Notes: generated by a model not told the origin, from the sequence alone. A DNA stretch of 64,000 nt from Actinoplanes sp. M2I2 (GCF_023544445.1 NZ_JALPVJ010000005.1:644241-708240), one strand, 5' to 3'; shown: positions 53,073-61,780, numbered from the stretch's first letter. Numbers and translations are program-made.

Positions 53073-53921
53073 ATGGCTGTCATCGACATTCCGCAAGGAC
53101 GTATGGAGTACCGAGCCACCGGACCGCTGGCCAGCACGGCACCACCGGTCGTCTTCCTGCACGGGCTGCTGGTCAACGCCGAGCTGTGGACGAAGGTCGC
53201 CGACGCGCTGGCCACCCGGGGCATCCGCAGCTACGCCCCCGACCTGCCGCTCGGCTCCCACCGCATCCCCTGGCCGACCGGCACCGACCTGAGCCCCCGC
53301 GGCATAGCCCAGCTGATCATCGACTTCCTGGCCGCCCTGGACCTGACCGACGTCACCCTGGTAGGCAACGACACCGGCGGCGCGCTGTGCCAGTTCCTCA
53401 TCGACACCGACCACAGCCGCATAGGCCGCCTGATCCTCACCAACTGCGACGCCTTCGACCTGTTCCCCCCGGCCCCCTTCGGCCTCCTCGTCGCCGCCGG
53501 CCGCAACCCGACCCGCCTGCGAGCGCTGATGACCACCGTACGACCGAAGGCCCTACGCCACTCAGTGCTGGGCTACGGCGGCCTGGTCCGCGACCCACTC
53601 GACCCGGCTCTGACCCGCCGCTGGATCACCCCGCTGTTGGCCGACACCGCCATCCGCGAGGACGCGGCCGCTTTCCTGCGCCAGATCGACCCTCGGGAGC
53701 TGCTCGACGTCTCGACCCGCCTCAACCAGTTTCCCAAGCCGGTCCGCCTGATCTGGGGCGCCGCCGACCCGTTCTTCAAGATGAGCCTGGCGCGGCGCCT
53801 GCAGAAAGCCTTTTCGGACGCGACATTGGTCGAGATTCCGACCGGCCGGACGTTCCTGCCCCTGGACGAGCCGCAGGTGGTCGCCAACGAGATCGAGGCT
53901 GCACTGGCCCGCGGTTTCTAG
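53073..53921 (+). CDS. Alpha/beta-hydrolase-fold protein (haloalkane dehalogenase-like nucleophile)
   Basis: 282 residues. The oxyanion/lid start is VVFLHGLLVNAELW. The nucleophile elbow reads VTLVGNDTGGALCQF, placing Asp rather than Ser at the nucleophile, as in haloalkane dehalogenases and epoxide hydrolases. The acid region is VRLIWGAADPFF. The catalytic His expected after VEIPTG is replaced: the sequence reads GRTFLPLDEPQ. Without that His, hydrolysis of a covalent intermediate would be impaired. Probably TetR-controlled from the divergent gene. Confidence 0.85.
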   Translation: MAVIDIPQGRMEYRATGPLASTAPPVVFLHGLLVNAELWTKVADALATRGIRSYAPDLPLGSHRIPWPTGTDLSPRGIAQLIIDFLAALDLTDVTLVGNDTGGALCQFLIDTDHSRIGRLILTNCDAFDLFPPAPFGLLVAAGRNPTRLRALMTTVRPKALRHSVLGYGGLVRDPLDPALTRRWITPLLADTAIREDAAAFLRQIDPRELLDVSTRLNQFPKPVRLIWGAADPFFKMSLARRLQKAFSDATLVEIPTGRTFLPLDEPQVVANEIEAALARGF

Positions 53922-54475
53922 ACGGGCCGCTCGAAGGTGAGCGTTTCCTCGCGGAGGATGTCGCGGTTCAGCACGGCCAGGTACACCTCGTCGACGCTGC
54001 CGTAGCGGGCCTGCGCAAAGTCCAGCCCGAGTGCAACGGCTGCGGCGCGTACGGAGGCTTCGTCCGGCCCCTCGACCTCGAGAAAGGTGGGAAGGCCCGG
54101 CCAGGTGTCGAGGTCGAGGGTCACCTCGCCGAGCTTCCATTCCTCGCGATAGTTCTCCTGGTATCGCAAGGCTTGAAAGCCCATCGCTTCGAGCAGCGAC
54201 TTGGCGGCTCCGAAGTCGTTGACGTGAATCTCGGCCTCGAGCGTCGTGTCGATCGCAGAGGTGTCGCTGGTGGTCTGCTTATAAGTCATCGTGACCCGCC
54301 GACCCTCATCGCGTAACCGAAGCCAGCCGCCCCGTTCGGCAATGTCGTCGTTCTTGAAGACGATGCGCCGCATCAACGTCCGGTCCATGACACACACGCC
54401 ACCCTGAGCAGCGACCCGGTCACGGACGGCATCAGTATCAACCGCCAGAAATCGTGCTTCGAACTCGATCTCCAT
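53918..54475 (-). CDS. CYTH-domain protein (class IV adenylate cyclase/thiamine triphosphatase-like)
   Basis: 185 residues. MEIEFEARFLAV has the ExExK-like opening in which the Lys is replaced by Arg. The tunnel strands GWLRLRDEGRRVTMTYKQT and TTLEAEIHV, and EVTLDLDTWPGLPTFLEVEGPDEASV, fit the CYTH tunnel that binds triphosphates with divalent metal. Substrate could be ATP or an inorganic/organic triphosphate. ATG 54475 follows AGGAGAAG. It overlaps the hydrolase end by 4 nt convergently. Confidence 0.88.
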   Translation of the reverse strand: MEIEFEARFLAVDTDAVRDRVAAQGGVCVMDRTLMRRIVFKNDDIAERGGWLRLRDEGRRVTMTYKQTTSDTSAIDTTLEAEIHVNDFGAAKSLLEAMGFQALRYQENYREEWKLGEVTLDLDTWPGLPTFLEVEGPDEASVRAAAVALGLDFAQARYGSVDEVYLAVLNRDILREETLTFERPV

Positions 54476-54746
54476 TAGCTCTTCTCCTGAGGTCAGATCG
54501 CGACGACTGCGGACTCCAACGTGGAAGACGACCAAGGTTTGCCTCGGCAGCCGATGCAGGACACGCGGTTCAGATCGACTCCGGCACCTGGGGGTAGTTG
54601 CCCCAGTTCGTGCCGGCAATCTTCCACCCCTTCAGCAGCACGCGATTGACGGCATGGCCGCTGCGGAAGGCTCGCCAGGTCGAAGCCGAAGATCCAGATA
54701 GCGAGGGCTCGATAGCCTCCTGAAGGGTATCGATGGGAGTGAGCCC

Positions 54747-55130
54747 GTGGACGGCGTTGATGCTGCTGAGGAATGGCTGGACACTTGGGTCGGGCAGGTG
54801 AACGCCCAAGCGGCGCAGAGTGTTGAGCTCTCGCGGCGGGTAGCGGCGCTCACCGGTACGGCGGAGGGCCGCGACGGCGCGGTTCGGGTTACGGTGGGTT
54901 CTGCCGGTCAGATCGAACGGCTTGAGCTCGACGACCGCGTACGCGATGTGTCTGGCCCCCGCCTCGCCGAAGAGATCATGTCGGTCATGCGGCGCGCCCA
55001 GGCGGCCCTTTCCAATCTGGTGGCCGATCAGGTCCAAGACACCGTCGGCGTAGACACCGAGACGGGACGCGCGGTGATTCAATCGTTCGAGACCCGCTTC
55101 CCCACTGTCGAGCGTGAGGAAGACCGGTGA
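54747..55130 (+). CDS. YbaB/EbfC-like protein of a type VII-linked toxin locus
   Basis: 127 residues from GTG 54747. An N-terminal helix, then VRVTVGSAGQIERLELDDRV and RLAEEIMSVMRRAQAALSNLVADQV, fit the YbaB fold. In actinomycetes such proteins often precede WXG100/EspC-type genes in type VII secretion and toxin loci, where their role (chaperone or DNA binding) is unclear. It overlaps the next gene by 4 nt. The ~270 bp before it hold no clear gene; a minus-strand frame ending at 54570 there is discussed under rejected items. Confidence 0.78.
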   Translation: MDGVDAAEEWLDTWVGQVNAQAAQSVELSRRVAALTGTAEGRDGAVRVTVGSAGQIERLELDDRVRDVSGPRLAEEIMSVMRRAQAALSNLVADQVQDTVGVDTETGRAVIQSFETRFPTVEREEDR

Positions 55131-55456
55131 GCGCGGGTATGGAGTTTCCCGCCGAGGCTGTGACACGCCACGTCGGCGCCGTGGATGAGGCGTCCGATGA
55201 GATGTCGCGGGCTCGCGCGGCGGCAGGCGAGGTCGCCATGGACAGCCAGGCGTACGGACAGCTCTGCCAGTTCTTACCCGCCCTGCTGAGCCCCCTGTTC
55301 GGCAGCGCCACGGGGGTGATGAACGACGCGATGGACGCGCTCGGAGAGACCTCCTCGAAACTGCGGGCGACCGCGACAGGGATGAACGCCACCGACGCCG
55401 CCAGCGCCCGGCAGGTGAACTCAGCAGCGACCCCGCACCTCGATCTTCCGCTATGA
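55127..55456 (+). CDS. EspC-type WXG100-like type VII secretion companion
   Basis: 109 residues, mostly helical, no signal peptide. MEFPAEAVTRHVGAVDEASDEMSRARAAAGEV followed by QLCQFLPALLSPLF and LGETSSKLRATATGMNATDAASARQVN fits the EspC-like 'type VII secretion target' family. These are small helical-hairpin proteins that form the export signal or partner for a larger substrate. Overlaps both neighbours by 4 nt, so the locus is one transcript and translationally coupled. Confidence 0.8.
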   Translation: MSAGMEFPAEAVTRHVGAVDEASDEMSRARAAAGEVAMDSQAYGQLCQFLPALLSPLFGSATGVMNDAMDALGETSSKLRATATGMNATDAASARQVNSAATPHLDLPL

Positions 55457-56718
55457 CCGACAACCCGCTGGTCGCCCAGGCGCACAGCTCGACCACCTGG
55501 TACACCGGCCTCGGTCTGGCCGAAGACGCGGCACAGATCAGCAACGGCATCCAGGACAACAGCTGGGTCGACGGCACCCTGGGCGGCGTCGGCGGCGCCC
55601 TGGACCTGCTCGGCACGGTCGTCGACCCGCTCGGCTCGCTGGTGGCCTGGGGTGTCAGCTGGCTGATGGAGCACGTACGGCCGTTACAGCAAAGCCTGGA
55701 CTGGCTGGCCGGTAAGCCGGACGAGATCGCCGCTCATGCTGCCACCTGGCGCAACGTCGCCGACTCAACGGCGGCCACCCAACAGCGCTACACCGACGCC
55801 GTCCAGTCACACACAGGCGGCTGGACCGGCGTCTCCGGGGATGCCTACCGCAGCCATGCCGCCCAGCAGGCGGACGCCCTCGGCGGCATCGCCAAGGCAT
55901 CCGACGCAATCTCGCACGCCGTCGAAGGCGCCGGGCTGCTCGTCGGAATGGTCCGCGGCATCGTCCGCGATCTGATCGCCCAGTTCGTGGCCACCCTCGC
56001 TGCCCGCCTACCCATGTGGTTGGCGGAGGCCGGGCTGACTCTTGGCATCGGCGCCCCGGTGGTCATCGGTCAGGTCGCCGCCCTGGTCGCCAAATGGGTC
56101 AACCGCATTCAAGGCTTCATTCGATCTCTGCTCAACAGTCTGCGACGACTCGGCGGCAAGCTGAACGAGTTGACCGGCGTACTGGATGGCCTCAAGACGG
56201 CACTTCGTCAGCTCGGCCGGTCCGATCCGCTGGCGACCACGCCCGGCACGACATCCGCAGTGCGACAGACCGGCGGGGAACTGCGGCGTCCGCGGGGCGA
56301 CATCGACTTCGAGGCGGAATGGGCAGACCGGGCCTACGACACGTTTCGGACCAGCGACGACGAGGTCCCGGCCGTCGCCGCGACCGCGCGAGAGTACGGC
56401 TTCAGCCCGGAAGACATCACCGCGATCAAGAATCACGTCTTCCGAGATGAGCATCTGCTTGACCTGTACGGCGACAACATCACGGCCCGTTTCGACGCCA
56501 ACCCCCGCATGGCCGAGGCTTGGCAACGGCTCGCCGACGGCAATCCACATCCGGCCGACATCGACCTGTTGCGGCACGAACAATTCGAGTCGAGTTACAT
56601 GGCCAGGACCGGCGACCCGAGCTACGGCCGCGCACATACCGCCACCAACGAGGCGGGCTACACGTGGGATCCTGAAGCCGCAGCGCGGGATGGGGTCGGC
56701 TATCAACGGAAGGACTGA
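55453..56718 (+). CDS. Predicted polymorphic toxin with WXG-type N-terminus
   Basis: 421 residues. A WXG100-like helical hairpin lies at ~80-150 (WRNVADSTAATQQRYTDAVQ, GGWTGVSGDAYRSHAAQQ, with a W-T-G turn). Two hydrophobic segments follow near 160-185 and 188-215, then a helical linker. The C-terminal ~110 residues change character and are rich in His, Asp, Glu and Trp (AIKNHVFRDEHLL, RFDANPRMAEAWQRLADG, DIDLLRHEQFES near 373, GYTWDP). That module looks like a polymorphic-toxin effector domain. I cannot name its activity; His/Glu clusters suggest a metal-dependent enzyme. The next gene is a small ORF suitable as immunity protein. Confidence 0.72.
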   Translation: MTDNPLVAQAHSSTTWYTGLGLAEDAAQISNGIQDNSWVDGTLGGVGGALDLLGTVVDPLGSLVAWGVSWLMEHVRPLQQSLDWLAGKPDEIAAHAATWRNVADSTAATQQRYTDAVQSHTGGWTGVSGDAYRSHAAQQADALGGIAKASDAISHAVEGAGLLVGMVRGIVRDLIAQFVATLAARLPMWLAEAGLTLGIGAPVVIGQVAALVAKWVNRIQGFIRSLLNSLRRLGGKLNELTGVLDGLKTALRQLGRSDPLATTPGTTSAVRQTGGELRRPRGDIDFEAEWADRAYDTFRTSDDEVPAVAATAREYGFSPEDITAIKNHVFRDEHLLDLYGDNITARFDANPRMAEAWQRLADGNPHPADIDLLRHEQFESSYMARTGDPSYGRAHTATNEAGYTWDPEAAARDGVGYQRKD

Positions 56719-56739
56719 CGTGCGCGGTGACATCGGGCG

Positions 56740-57051
56740 GTGCCGGCCATGACCGCCTCTATCGGAATCTGGGCGCAGGGCGACCCGGTCGGCGAGTCGG
56801 TGCTCTACCGGTGGGAGGCCGACCAACAGACCGGTTACGTGACCTTCGAGGTACCGACCCGGCGGTTCCGACCGGCCGACGACAGCGGTCAACCGATCGG
56901 CGATCTGTTGTTCGACCCGGCCGTCGGCGAGCCGTCGGGCGCCGCCGTGGGCGTGAACCAACGGTTGTTCAACCAGGTGGTCGTCGCGATCATGCGCGCT
57001 TATCGGCGGGCCGGGACGGCTCCGGCCACCGCCCACGCGTATTACTACTGA
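56740..57051 (+). CDS. Candidate immunity protein for the toxin
   Basis: 103 residues (GTG 56740; ATG 56749 also possible). No signal peptide. SIGIWAQGDPVGESVLYRWEADQQTGYVTFEVPTRRF is beta-rich, and a helix with FNQVVVAIMRAYRRAGT precedes the HAYYY end. No family recognised. Its size, its place 21 bp after the toxin gene and the toxin's C-terminal module suggest it neutralises that toxin. Thirty-six base pairs of this gene recur at 60557-60592. Confidence 0.55.
   Translation: MPAMTASIGIWAQGDPVGESVLYRWEADQQTGYVTFEVPTRRFRPADDSGQPIGDLLFDPAVGEPSGAAVGVNQRLFNQVVVAIMRAYRRAGTAPATAHAYYY
56856..56891 (+). repeat. 36-bp direct repeat, copy A (within immunity gene)
   Basis: This segment encodes the TRRFRPADDSG part of the candidate immunity protein. 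It matches 60557-60592 at 34 of 36 positions, in the same orientation, 3.7 kb away. Similarity stops sharply on the right. Confidence 0.85.
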
Positions 57052-57067
57052 GAGCCGTTAGCGCGGG

Positions 57068-57167
57068 ATGAACAACGTCGAGGAAACCTTTGCCGGACGG
57101 CGAGCAGTTCAGGATTCCGGGCGCTGAACGAGTTGCAGGAATGCTCCTAGCTCACGGTCTGGGCTGA
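57068..57167 (+). pseudogene. Possible frameshifted gene fragment
   Basis: Between the immunity gene and the helicase, ATG 57068 encodes MNNVEET. One base later the frame LPDGEQFRIPGAERVAGMLLAHGLG (57090-57167) reads like protein. A single-base slip would join them into a ~32-residue fragment. It may be a leftover immunity or toxin gene end. Weak evidence. Confidence 0.25.
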
Positions 57168-57217
57168 CATGGCGCCGGCGGAGGGGCTGCACGGTGTCGC
57201 GGCCACACCCCCCGCCC

Positions 57218-60200
57218 CTAACCGAGAAGCTCGCGGATGTCCGCCGCGGTGAGTCCGGCAGAGGAGAACTCCCCGCCGTCCATCACGCCGGAGAACAGTT
57301 CGGCCTTGCGGGCCTGCAAGGCCATCACCTTTTCCTCGATGGTGTCGCGCGCTACCAGGCGATAGACCATCACGTTGCGGGTCTGCCCGATGCGGTGGGT
57401 CCGGTCCACCGCCTGCGCTTCCGTCGCGGGATTCCACCACGGGTCGAGCAGGATGCAGTAGTCCGCCTCGGTCAGGTTCAGGCCGAACCCACCCGCCTTC
57501 AGACTGATCAGGAAGGCCCCCGCGGCGCCGGTCTTGAACTCCTCCACCACCCGCTTGCGATTGCGAGTGGTGCCGTCCAGGTAGGTGCAGGCGATGCCGG
57601 CCTGTTCCAACCGATCGCGAGCGCTGCCGAGGAAGCGAGTGAACTGGCTGAACACCAGAGTGCGGTGGCCCTCCGCGACGATGTCGGTGAGTTGCTCCAC
57701 AAGCAGATCAAGCTTGGTCGAGGAGACTGCGCGGTGTCGTTCGTCGACCAGCGCCACGTCCAGGCTGGCCTGCCGTAACAACGTCAGCGAGCGGAAGATC
57801 TCAAAGCGGTTCTTCTCCATGTCACCTAGCAGGCCGAGTACCTTCTGCCGCTCCCGCTGCAGGTAACGCTGGTAGACCTTGCGATGACCGGGCGACAGAT
57901 CAACTTCGACCACCTGTTCCTGCTTGGCCGGCAGGTCGGCGGCAACCTCGCTCTTGCGCCGGCGCAGCACCAGCGGGCGGATCCGGCGGCGTAACTGGGC
58001 CAGCCGCTCGTGGTCGCGGTCACGCTCGATCGGATGGCGGTAATACTCGGTGAACCGATCGAGCCGGGGGAACAGGCCGGGGGCCGCGACCGAACACAGC
58101 GCCCACAGTTCGGCCAGGTTGTTCTCCATCGGCGTGCCGGTGATGGCGATTTTGAAAGGCGCCGGGAGACGGCGGGCGCACTTGTATGCCAGCGATTGCG
58201 GGTTCTTCACGAACTGCGCTTCGTCCAGCACCAGACCAGCCCAGTCCATTGCCGCGTATTCGTCGTACTCCAGGCGGAACAGCGTGTAGGACGTAACCAC
58301 AACGTCGGCCTGCCCCACCGCCTCAGCGAGATCGACTCCTCGCCGGGCCGCAGTCGAGGTGATCGCCCGGACCTCGAGATCGGGAGTGAAGCGGGCCGCC
58401 TCGGCCGCCCAGTTGTGCACGACACTGGCCGGCGCCACGACCAGAAAGCGTCCGTGTTTGCGGGCATGACACAGCAGAGCGAGCGCCTGCAGCGTCTTAC
58501 CGAGACCCATGTCGTCGGCGAGGACGCCGCCGAGCCCGTTGTCGTGCAACGCGGCCAGCCACCGGAAGCCCTCCTCCTGGTACGGGCGCAACTCGGCGTG
58601 CACCTCGGTGGGCACCGGCTGGTCGAGGGCCACGCCGTCAGACAACGCGGCCACCGTACGCTGCCAATCCGCAGCCTGACCGGCCAACTCGCCCAATTCA
58701 GCCAGCTCGTCCCAGACCCCGGCCTGGAACCGGCCAACTCGCAGCACACCCGGCGGACTGTCGGCGAGCGCTCGCGATTCGGTGATCAGATCGCGCAGCT
58801 GCTGGAACTCCGGCCGATCCAAGCCAAAATAGGCACCACTGGGCAGAATCAAGAACTCCTGATCCCGGGCAAGGGCCACGAACAGCGCCTCGAAGTCGAC
58901 CTGCTCGCCGCCCACCTCGACGCGAACTGACAGGTCGAACCAATCCTGCTCGCCGGCCTCGGCGGCGCCGGTGAACGTGATGATCGGCGCCGCCCCGGTT
59001 TCCTGCAGGTTCCACCCGTCGTCGGGCTCGATCACGGACACCCCGAGCTCGGCCAGCGCAGGGACCACCGTACTCAGGAAGCGGATCATCTCGTCACCGC
59101 CAAGCACCGACTCGGAGGTGAGTCGTGGACCCAGAGGGCCGGGTTCGAGCAGGCCGGGCACGAGGTCAGCCACCCGCTGAAGGAGATCGGCGCCCTCGTC
59201 GGAAAGCGTCGGTGACCAGAGTGGCTCGCCATGCCGCCCGCCACCGACCTCGACCACCCACTCCCAGCGCAATCGCAGCTGCTGCTGGCGTTCGGCACTC
59301 AAGGTCACTGTCAGGGTTGGAGCACCCACCTCGGGCAGACTCACAGCGGGCCCGGCCGGCACGACGTCCACTTGCTGGACCAGGGCGGGATAGAACTCGG
59401 CGAAGAACCGCGCCTCGTGGTCGCCCGGAATCCGGATACTCGGTGCCGTCAGGACCTTACGAGCCGAGCTCGGAAGCGGACGGGCCAGCGGAGCCAGCCT
59501 CATGGCCCGCCCAGCCGGATCCGCTTCACCGCGCACACCCCACGAGGCGATGCCGTGCGCCGGCTCGCCGATGAACATCGCGTTCTCCAGCTCGACCGGC
59601 ATGCCGTCGTCCTGCACCACGGCATGGAGCGACAGATCGCCATCGACCCGGTCCACTCGCATCGACACCCGCGCCGGGCGGCGCGCCACGATCACCGGTC
59701 GAGCATCCTTGCCGTATTCCACCAGCGGCAGGCCGGACTCCTGCGCCTCCGCCAACAAGTCCCAAATACGTCGACTGCCGAACTCGTCGAGGAAGATGCT
59801 CGCGTTGCTGCCGCCGTAGTAGTGCGCATGGGAGCCGGACAGCTTGACGATCTCGGTGAGCAGCCGGCGGTGGTGCTTCAGGTCCGGCGAGCCGCCCCCG
59901 ACGTAGTCGAGCGAGTGCCAGCTGATCCCCGTACGCACCCAACCCCTGCGGCCCGGCAGCACCGGGCGCATCGAGATCCGCTGCTGGGTCTTGCGCGTCC
60001 GTGAAACGTATGCGTCCACTAGCTCAAACTGCAGCCCGATACCGGGATCCACAGGCTGCGGGACCGGCTGCGGCCCCGCCACGTCACGGACCCAGGCGGA
60101 CAGTTGGGACTCCCATCGCCCGGCCTTCGGCTGCCGCTGGACCGGCGCTGTGGATTTCTTCACCGTGGCCTCCTGCTGGGCGGCGATCAACAGCGCCAGG

Positions 60201-60442
60201 ACATGTACGCATTCCGCGTCGGCGCAGCTGCACGAACCTCTCAGGGCGGGCGTCACACCCGGGACAACCTCGGCGGTCACCTCCCCGCCGGCGCGGACCT
60301 TGCCGACCGCCTGACCGGATCCACCGACGGCCGGGTCGACAATCTCCCCATCGCTCAGCACTGCTCGTGCTTGAAGAAACGTGCGGACCCCGACCAACTC
60401 GCAAAGCACCGCTTCTTCTGGAGAGAGGACCAGCTTCGCCAT
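57218..60442 (-). CDS. SNF2/Swi2-family DNA helicase with SWIM zinc finger
   Basis: 1074 residues. The N-terminal part has a SWIM-type zinc motif (GSCSCADAECVHVLALL, residues ~69-85) and a long family-specific region. The ATPase has motif I LADDMGLGKTLQALALL (~644), motif II LVLDEAQFVKN (Asp-Glu-Ala-Gln, ~737), motif III ITGTPMENNLAELW, motif V SLKAGGFGLNLTEADYCILLDPWWNP and motif VI AVDRTHRIGQTRNVMVYRL (~1014). It probably remodels protein-DNA complexes; bacterial homologues (HepA/RapA-like) act at polymerase or in stress. It sits between two copies of a 36-bp repeat derived from the immunity gene. Confidence 0.94.
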   Translation of the reverse strand: MAKLVLSPEEAVLCELVGVRTFLQARAVLSDGEIVDPAVGGSGQAVGKVRAGGEVTAEVVPGVTPALRGSCSCADAECVHVLALLIAAQQEATVKKSTAPVQRQPKAGRWESQLSAWVRDVAGPQPVPQPVDPGIGLQFELVDAYVSRTRKTQQRISMRPVLPGRRGWVRTGISWHSLDYVGGGSPDLKHHRRLLTEIVKLSGSHAHYYGGSNASIFLDEFGSRRIWDLLAEAQESGLPLVEYGKDARPVIVARRPARVSMRVDRVDGDLSLHAVVQDDGMPVELENAMFIGEPAHGIASWGVRGEADPAGRAMRLAPLARPLPSSARKVLTAPSIRIPGDHEARFFAEFYPALVQQVDVVPAGPAVSLPEVGAPTLTVTLSAERQQQLRLRWEWVVEVGGGRHGEPLWSPTLSDEGADLLQRVADLVPGLLEPGPLGPRLTSESVLGGDEMIRFLSTVVPALAELGVSVIEPDDGWNLQETGAAPIITFTGAAEAGEQDWFDLSVRVEVGGEQVDFEALFVALARDQEFLILPSGAYFGLDRPEFQQLRDLITESRALADSPPGVLRVGRFQAGVWDELAELGELAGQAADWQRTVAALSDGVALDQPVPTEVHAELRPYQEEGFRWLAALHDNGLGGVLADDMGLGKTLQALALLCHARKHGRFLVVAPASVVHNWAAEAARFTPDLEVRAITSTAARRGVDLAEAVGQADVVVTSYTLFRLEYDEYAAMDWAGLVLDEAQFVKNPQSLAYKCARRLPAPFKIAITGTPMENNLAELWALCSVAAPGLFPRLDRFTEYYRHPIERDRDHERLAQLRRRIRPLVLRRRKSEVAADLPAKQEQVVEVDLSPGHRKVYQRYLQRERQKVLGLLGDMEKNRFEIFRSLTLLRQASLDVALVDERHRAVSSTKLDLLVEQLTDIVAEGHRTLVFSQFTRFLGSARDRLEQAGIACTYLDGTTRNRKRVVEEFKTGAAGAFLISLKAGGFGLNLTEADYCILLDPWWNPATEAQAVDRTHRIGQTRNVMVYRLVARDTIEEKVMALQARKAELFSGVMDGGEFSSAGLTAADIRELLG

Positions 60443-60792
60443 CGTCGCCCTTCGCGAGAGTCAGCGACCCACTCTAAACGCGCGGCAATGGGCGCTGCGC
60501 GCGATGTCCCCGCTACGAGTGAGTCGGGTGCTTACCGCCCAGAAGACTGGCTGAGTGACCCGGCGGCTCCGGCCGGCCGACGACAGCGGTCATCCATCCG
60601 CTACCAGTTCCACTGAGATAGCGACGAATTGGTGGTCTCAGTGGATTGAACTTTTCCGCGGCGGGCTGCTGCCTGCCACCCTTGTACTGGAGCAGGGTCG
60701 AATGCTGCCGCTCGGCTTGACTGTGTTGTGGAAACACCGTTTCTAATGCCGGAAGACTTCACGGAGTTGAATCCTTCCGACAGGAGATCCCG
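60443..60792. other. Interval with immunity-gene fragment, no intact gene
   Basis: The ~350 bp upstream of the helicase start contain no full gene. A plus-strand frame at 60555-60746 begins with the immunity-like TRRLRPADDSGHPS and then diverges into unrelated sequence (WWSQWIELFRGG...), consistent with a broken immunity paralogue. The helicase promoter must lie here but no clear -35/-10 pair was identified. Confidence 0.55.
60557..60592 (+). repeat. 36-bp direct repeat, copy B
   Basis: It matches the immunity-gene segment 56856-56891 at 34 of 36 positions, then diverges. Read in the matching frame it encodes TRRLRPADDSG. Same orientation as copy A, so the two flank the 57.2-60.4 kb helicase gene as direct repeats. 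Confidence 0.85.
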
Positions 60793-60966
60793 ATGTCTCG
60801 TGTTCTTTCCCGCATCCTGGTGACCGTCGGCGCCGCGCCCGCGGCCCACGCCGGCACCTCCCCCGTCCAGCGCGGTGTGAACGCGCTGGCCGGCGAGGGC
60901 AAGGCCGGCTTGGACACACCGGTCGAGACGTACCTCCCGACCGGCCCGCCGGCCGTCACCCGCTGA
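60793..60966 (+). pseudogene. Small ORF resembling a collapsed serine-hydrolase (beta-lactamase-type) gene
   Basis: 57 codons with a good GGAG site. MSRVLSRILVTVGAAPAAHA looks like an abbreviated signal peptide. SPVQRGVNALAGEGKAGLDTPVETYLPTG joins pieces that, in D-Ala-D-Ala carboxypeptidase/beta-lactamase-class serine hydrolases, lie far apart (N-terminal helix, and the GKLxLDDPVExYLP block). The SxxK active site that belongs between them is absent. An internal deletion is the simplest reading. It might still be expressed as a tiny secreted peptide. It lies directly before an ABC transporter operon. Confidence 0.45.
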
Positions 60967-60973
60967 GCGCCTC

Positions 60974-61780
60974 GTGGACACGGAGCGAACCGCCATGCCC
61001 ACCCCTCGCGACATCGACGTCAAAGGTCTCGACACCCCCAGGATCAGCACCTCCAAGACCGAGCCAGCCGTCCGACTGGTCGACGTACACAAGACCTACG
61101 AGGGCGCGACACCGGTCGCCGCCCTGCGCGGCGTGTCACTGGACTTCGCGCGCGGCTCGCTGACCGCGGTGATGGGCCAGTCCGGCTCCGGCAAGTCGAC
61201 GCTGCTCAACGTCGCGGCCGGGCTGGACGTGCCGACCCGCGGCCAGGTCGTGATCGGCGGCACGGACACCAGCAACTTCTCGCCCGACAACCTCACCCGG
61301 TTCCGGCGCGACCAGGTCGGCTTCATCTTCCAGTCCTACAACCTCATCGGCCATCTCGACGTCCTCACCAACATCGAGCTCCCGCTCGTTCTCGGCGGCC
61401 GCACCGCGGACCGCGCCTGGCTCGCGGAGCTCGTCAGGACCCTCGGCATCGCGGGTCTCGAGGACCGCCTGCCCGGCGAGCTCTCCGGAGGGCAGGCCCA
61501 GCGGGTGGCCATCGCCCGCGCGCTGATGACCCGCCCCTCGGTGGTCTTCGCGGACGAGCCGACCGGTGCCCTCGACTCCCGCAGCGGTCAGCAGGTGCTG
61601 GAGCTGCTCTGCGACGCCGCACGCAGGCTCAACCAGACCGTCGTCATCGTCACCCACGACAGCGTCGTGGCGGCCGCGGCCGAACGCGTCGTCTTCCTGT
61701 CCGACGGGCTCGTCGTCGACGACGTCACCGCCCCGGCGGCCGAGCAGGTCGCCTCGCGCATGCTCGCCCTGGGTCGGTGA
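60974..61780 (+). CDS. ABC transporter ATP-binding protein (MacB/LolD-like)
   Basis: 268 residues from GTG 60974 (ATG 60995 also possible). Walker [19 protein letters not shown]-loop IFQSYNLIG, signature [16 protein letters not shown], Walker [13 protein letters not shown] and switch VTHD. It is a paralogue of the ATPase at 28.5-29.2 kb and pairs with the FtsX-type permease it overlaps by 4 nt. Confidence 0.93.
   Translation: MDTERTAMPTPRDIDVKGLDTPRISTSKTEPAVRLVDVHKTYEGATPVAALRGVSLDFARGSLTAVMGQSGSGKSTLLNVAAGLDVPTRGQVVIGGTDTSNFSPDNLTRFRRDQVGFIFQSYNLIGHLDVLTNIELPLVLGGRTADRAWLAELVRTLGIAGLEDRLPGELSGGQAQRVAIARALMTRPSVVFADEPTGALDSRSGQQVLELLCDAARRLNQTVVIVTHDSVVAAAAERVVFLSDGLVVDDVTAPAAEQVASRMLALGR

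Noticed and set aside
54570..54746. Minus-strand coding-like tail (LLKGWKIAGTNWGNYPQVPESI) before the toxin locus
   Set aside because: The phrase is suggestive of a gene end, but the frame upstream overlaps the YbaB-like gene antisense and no start or domain can be assigned.
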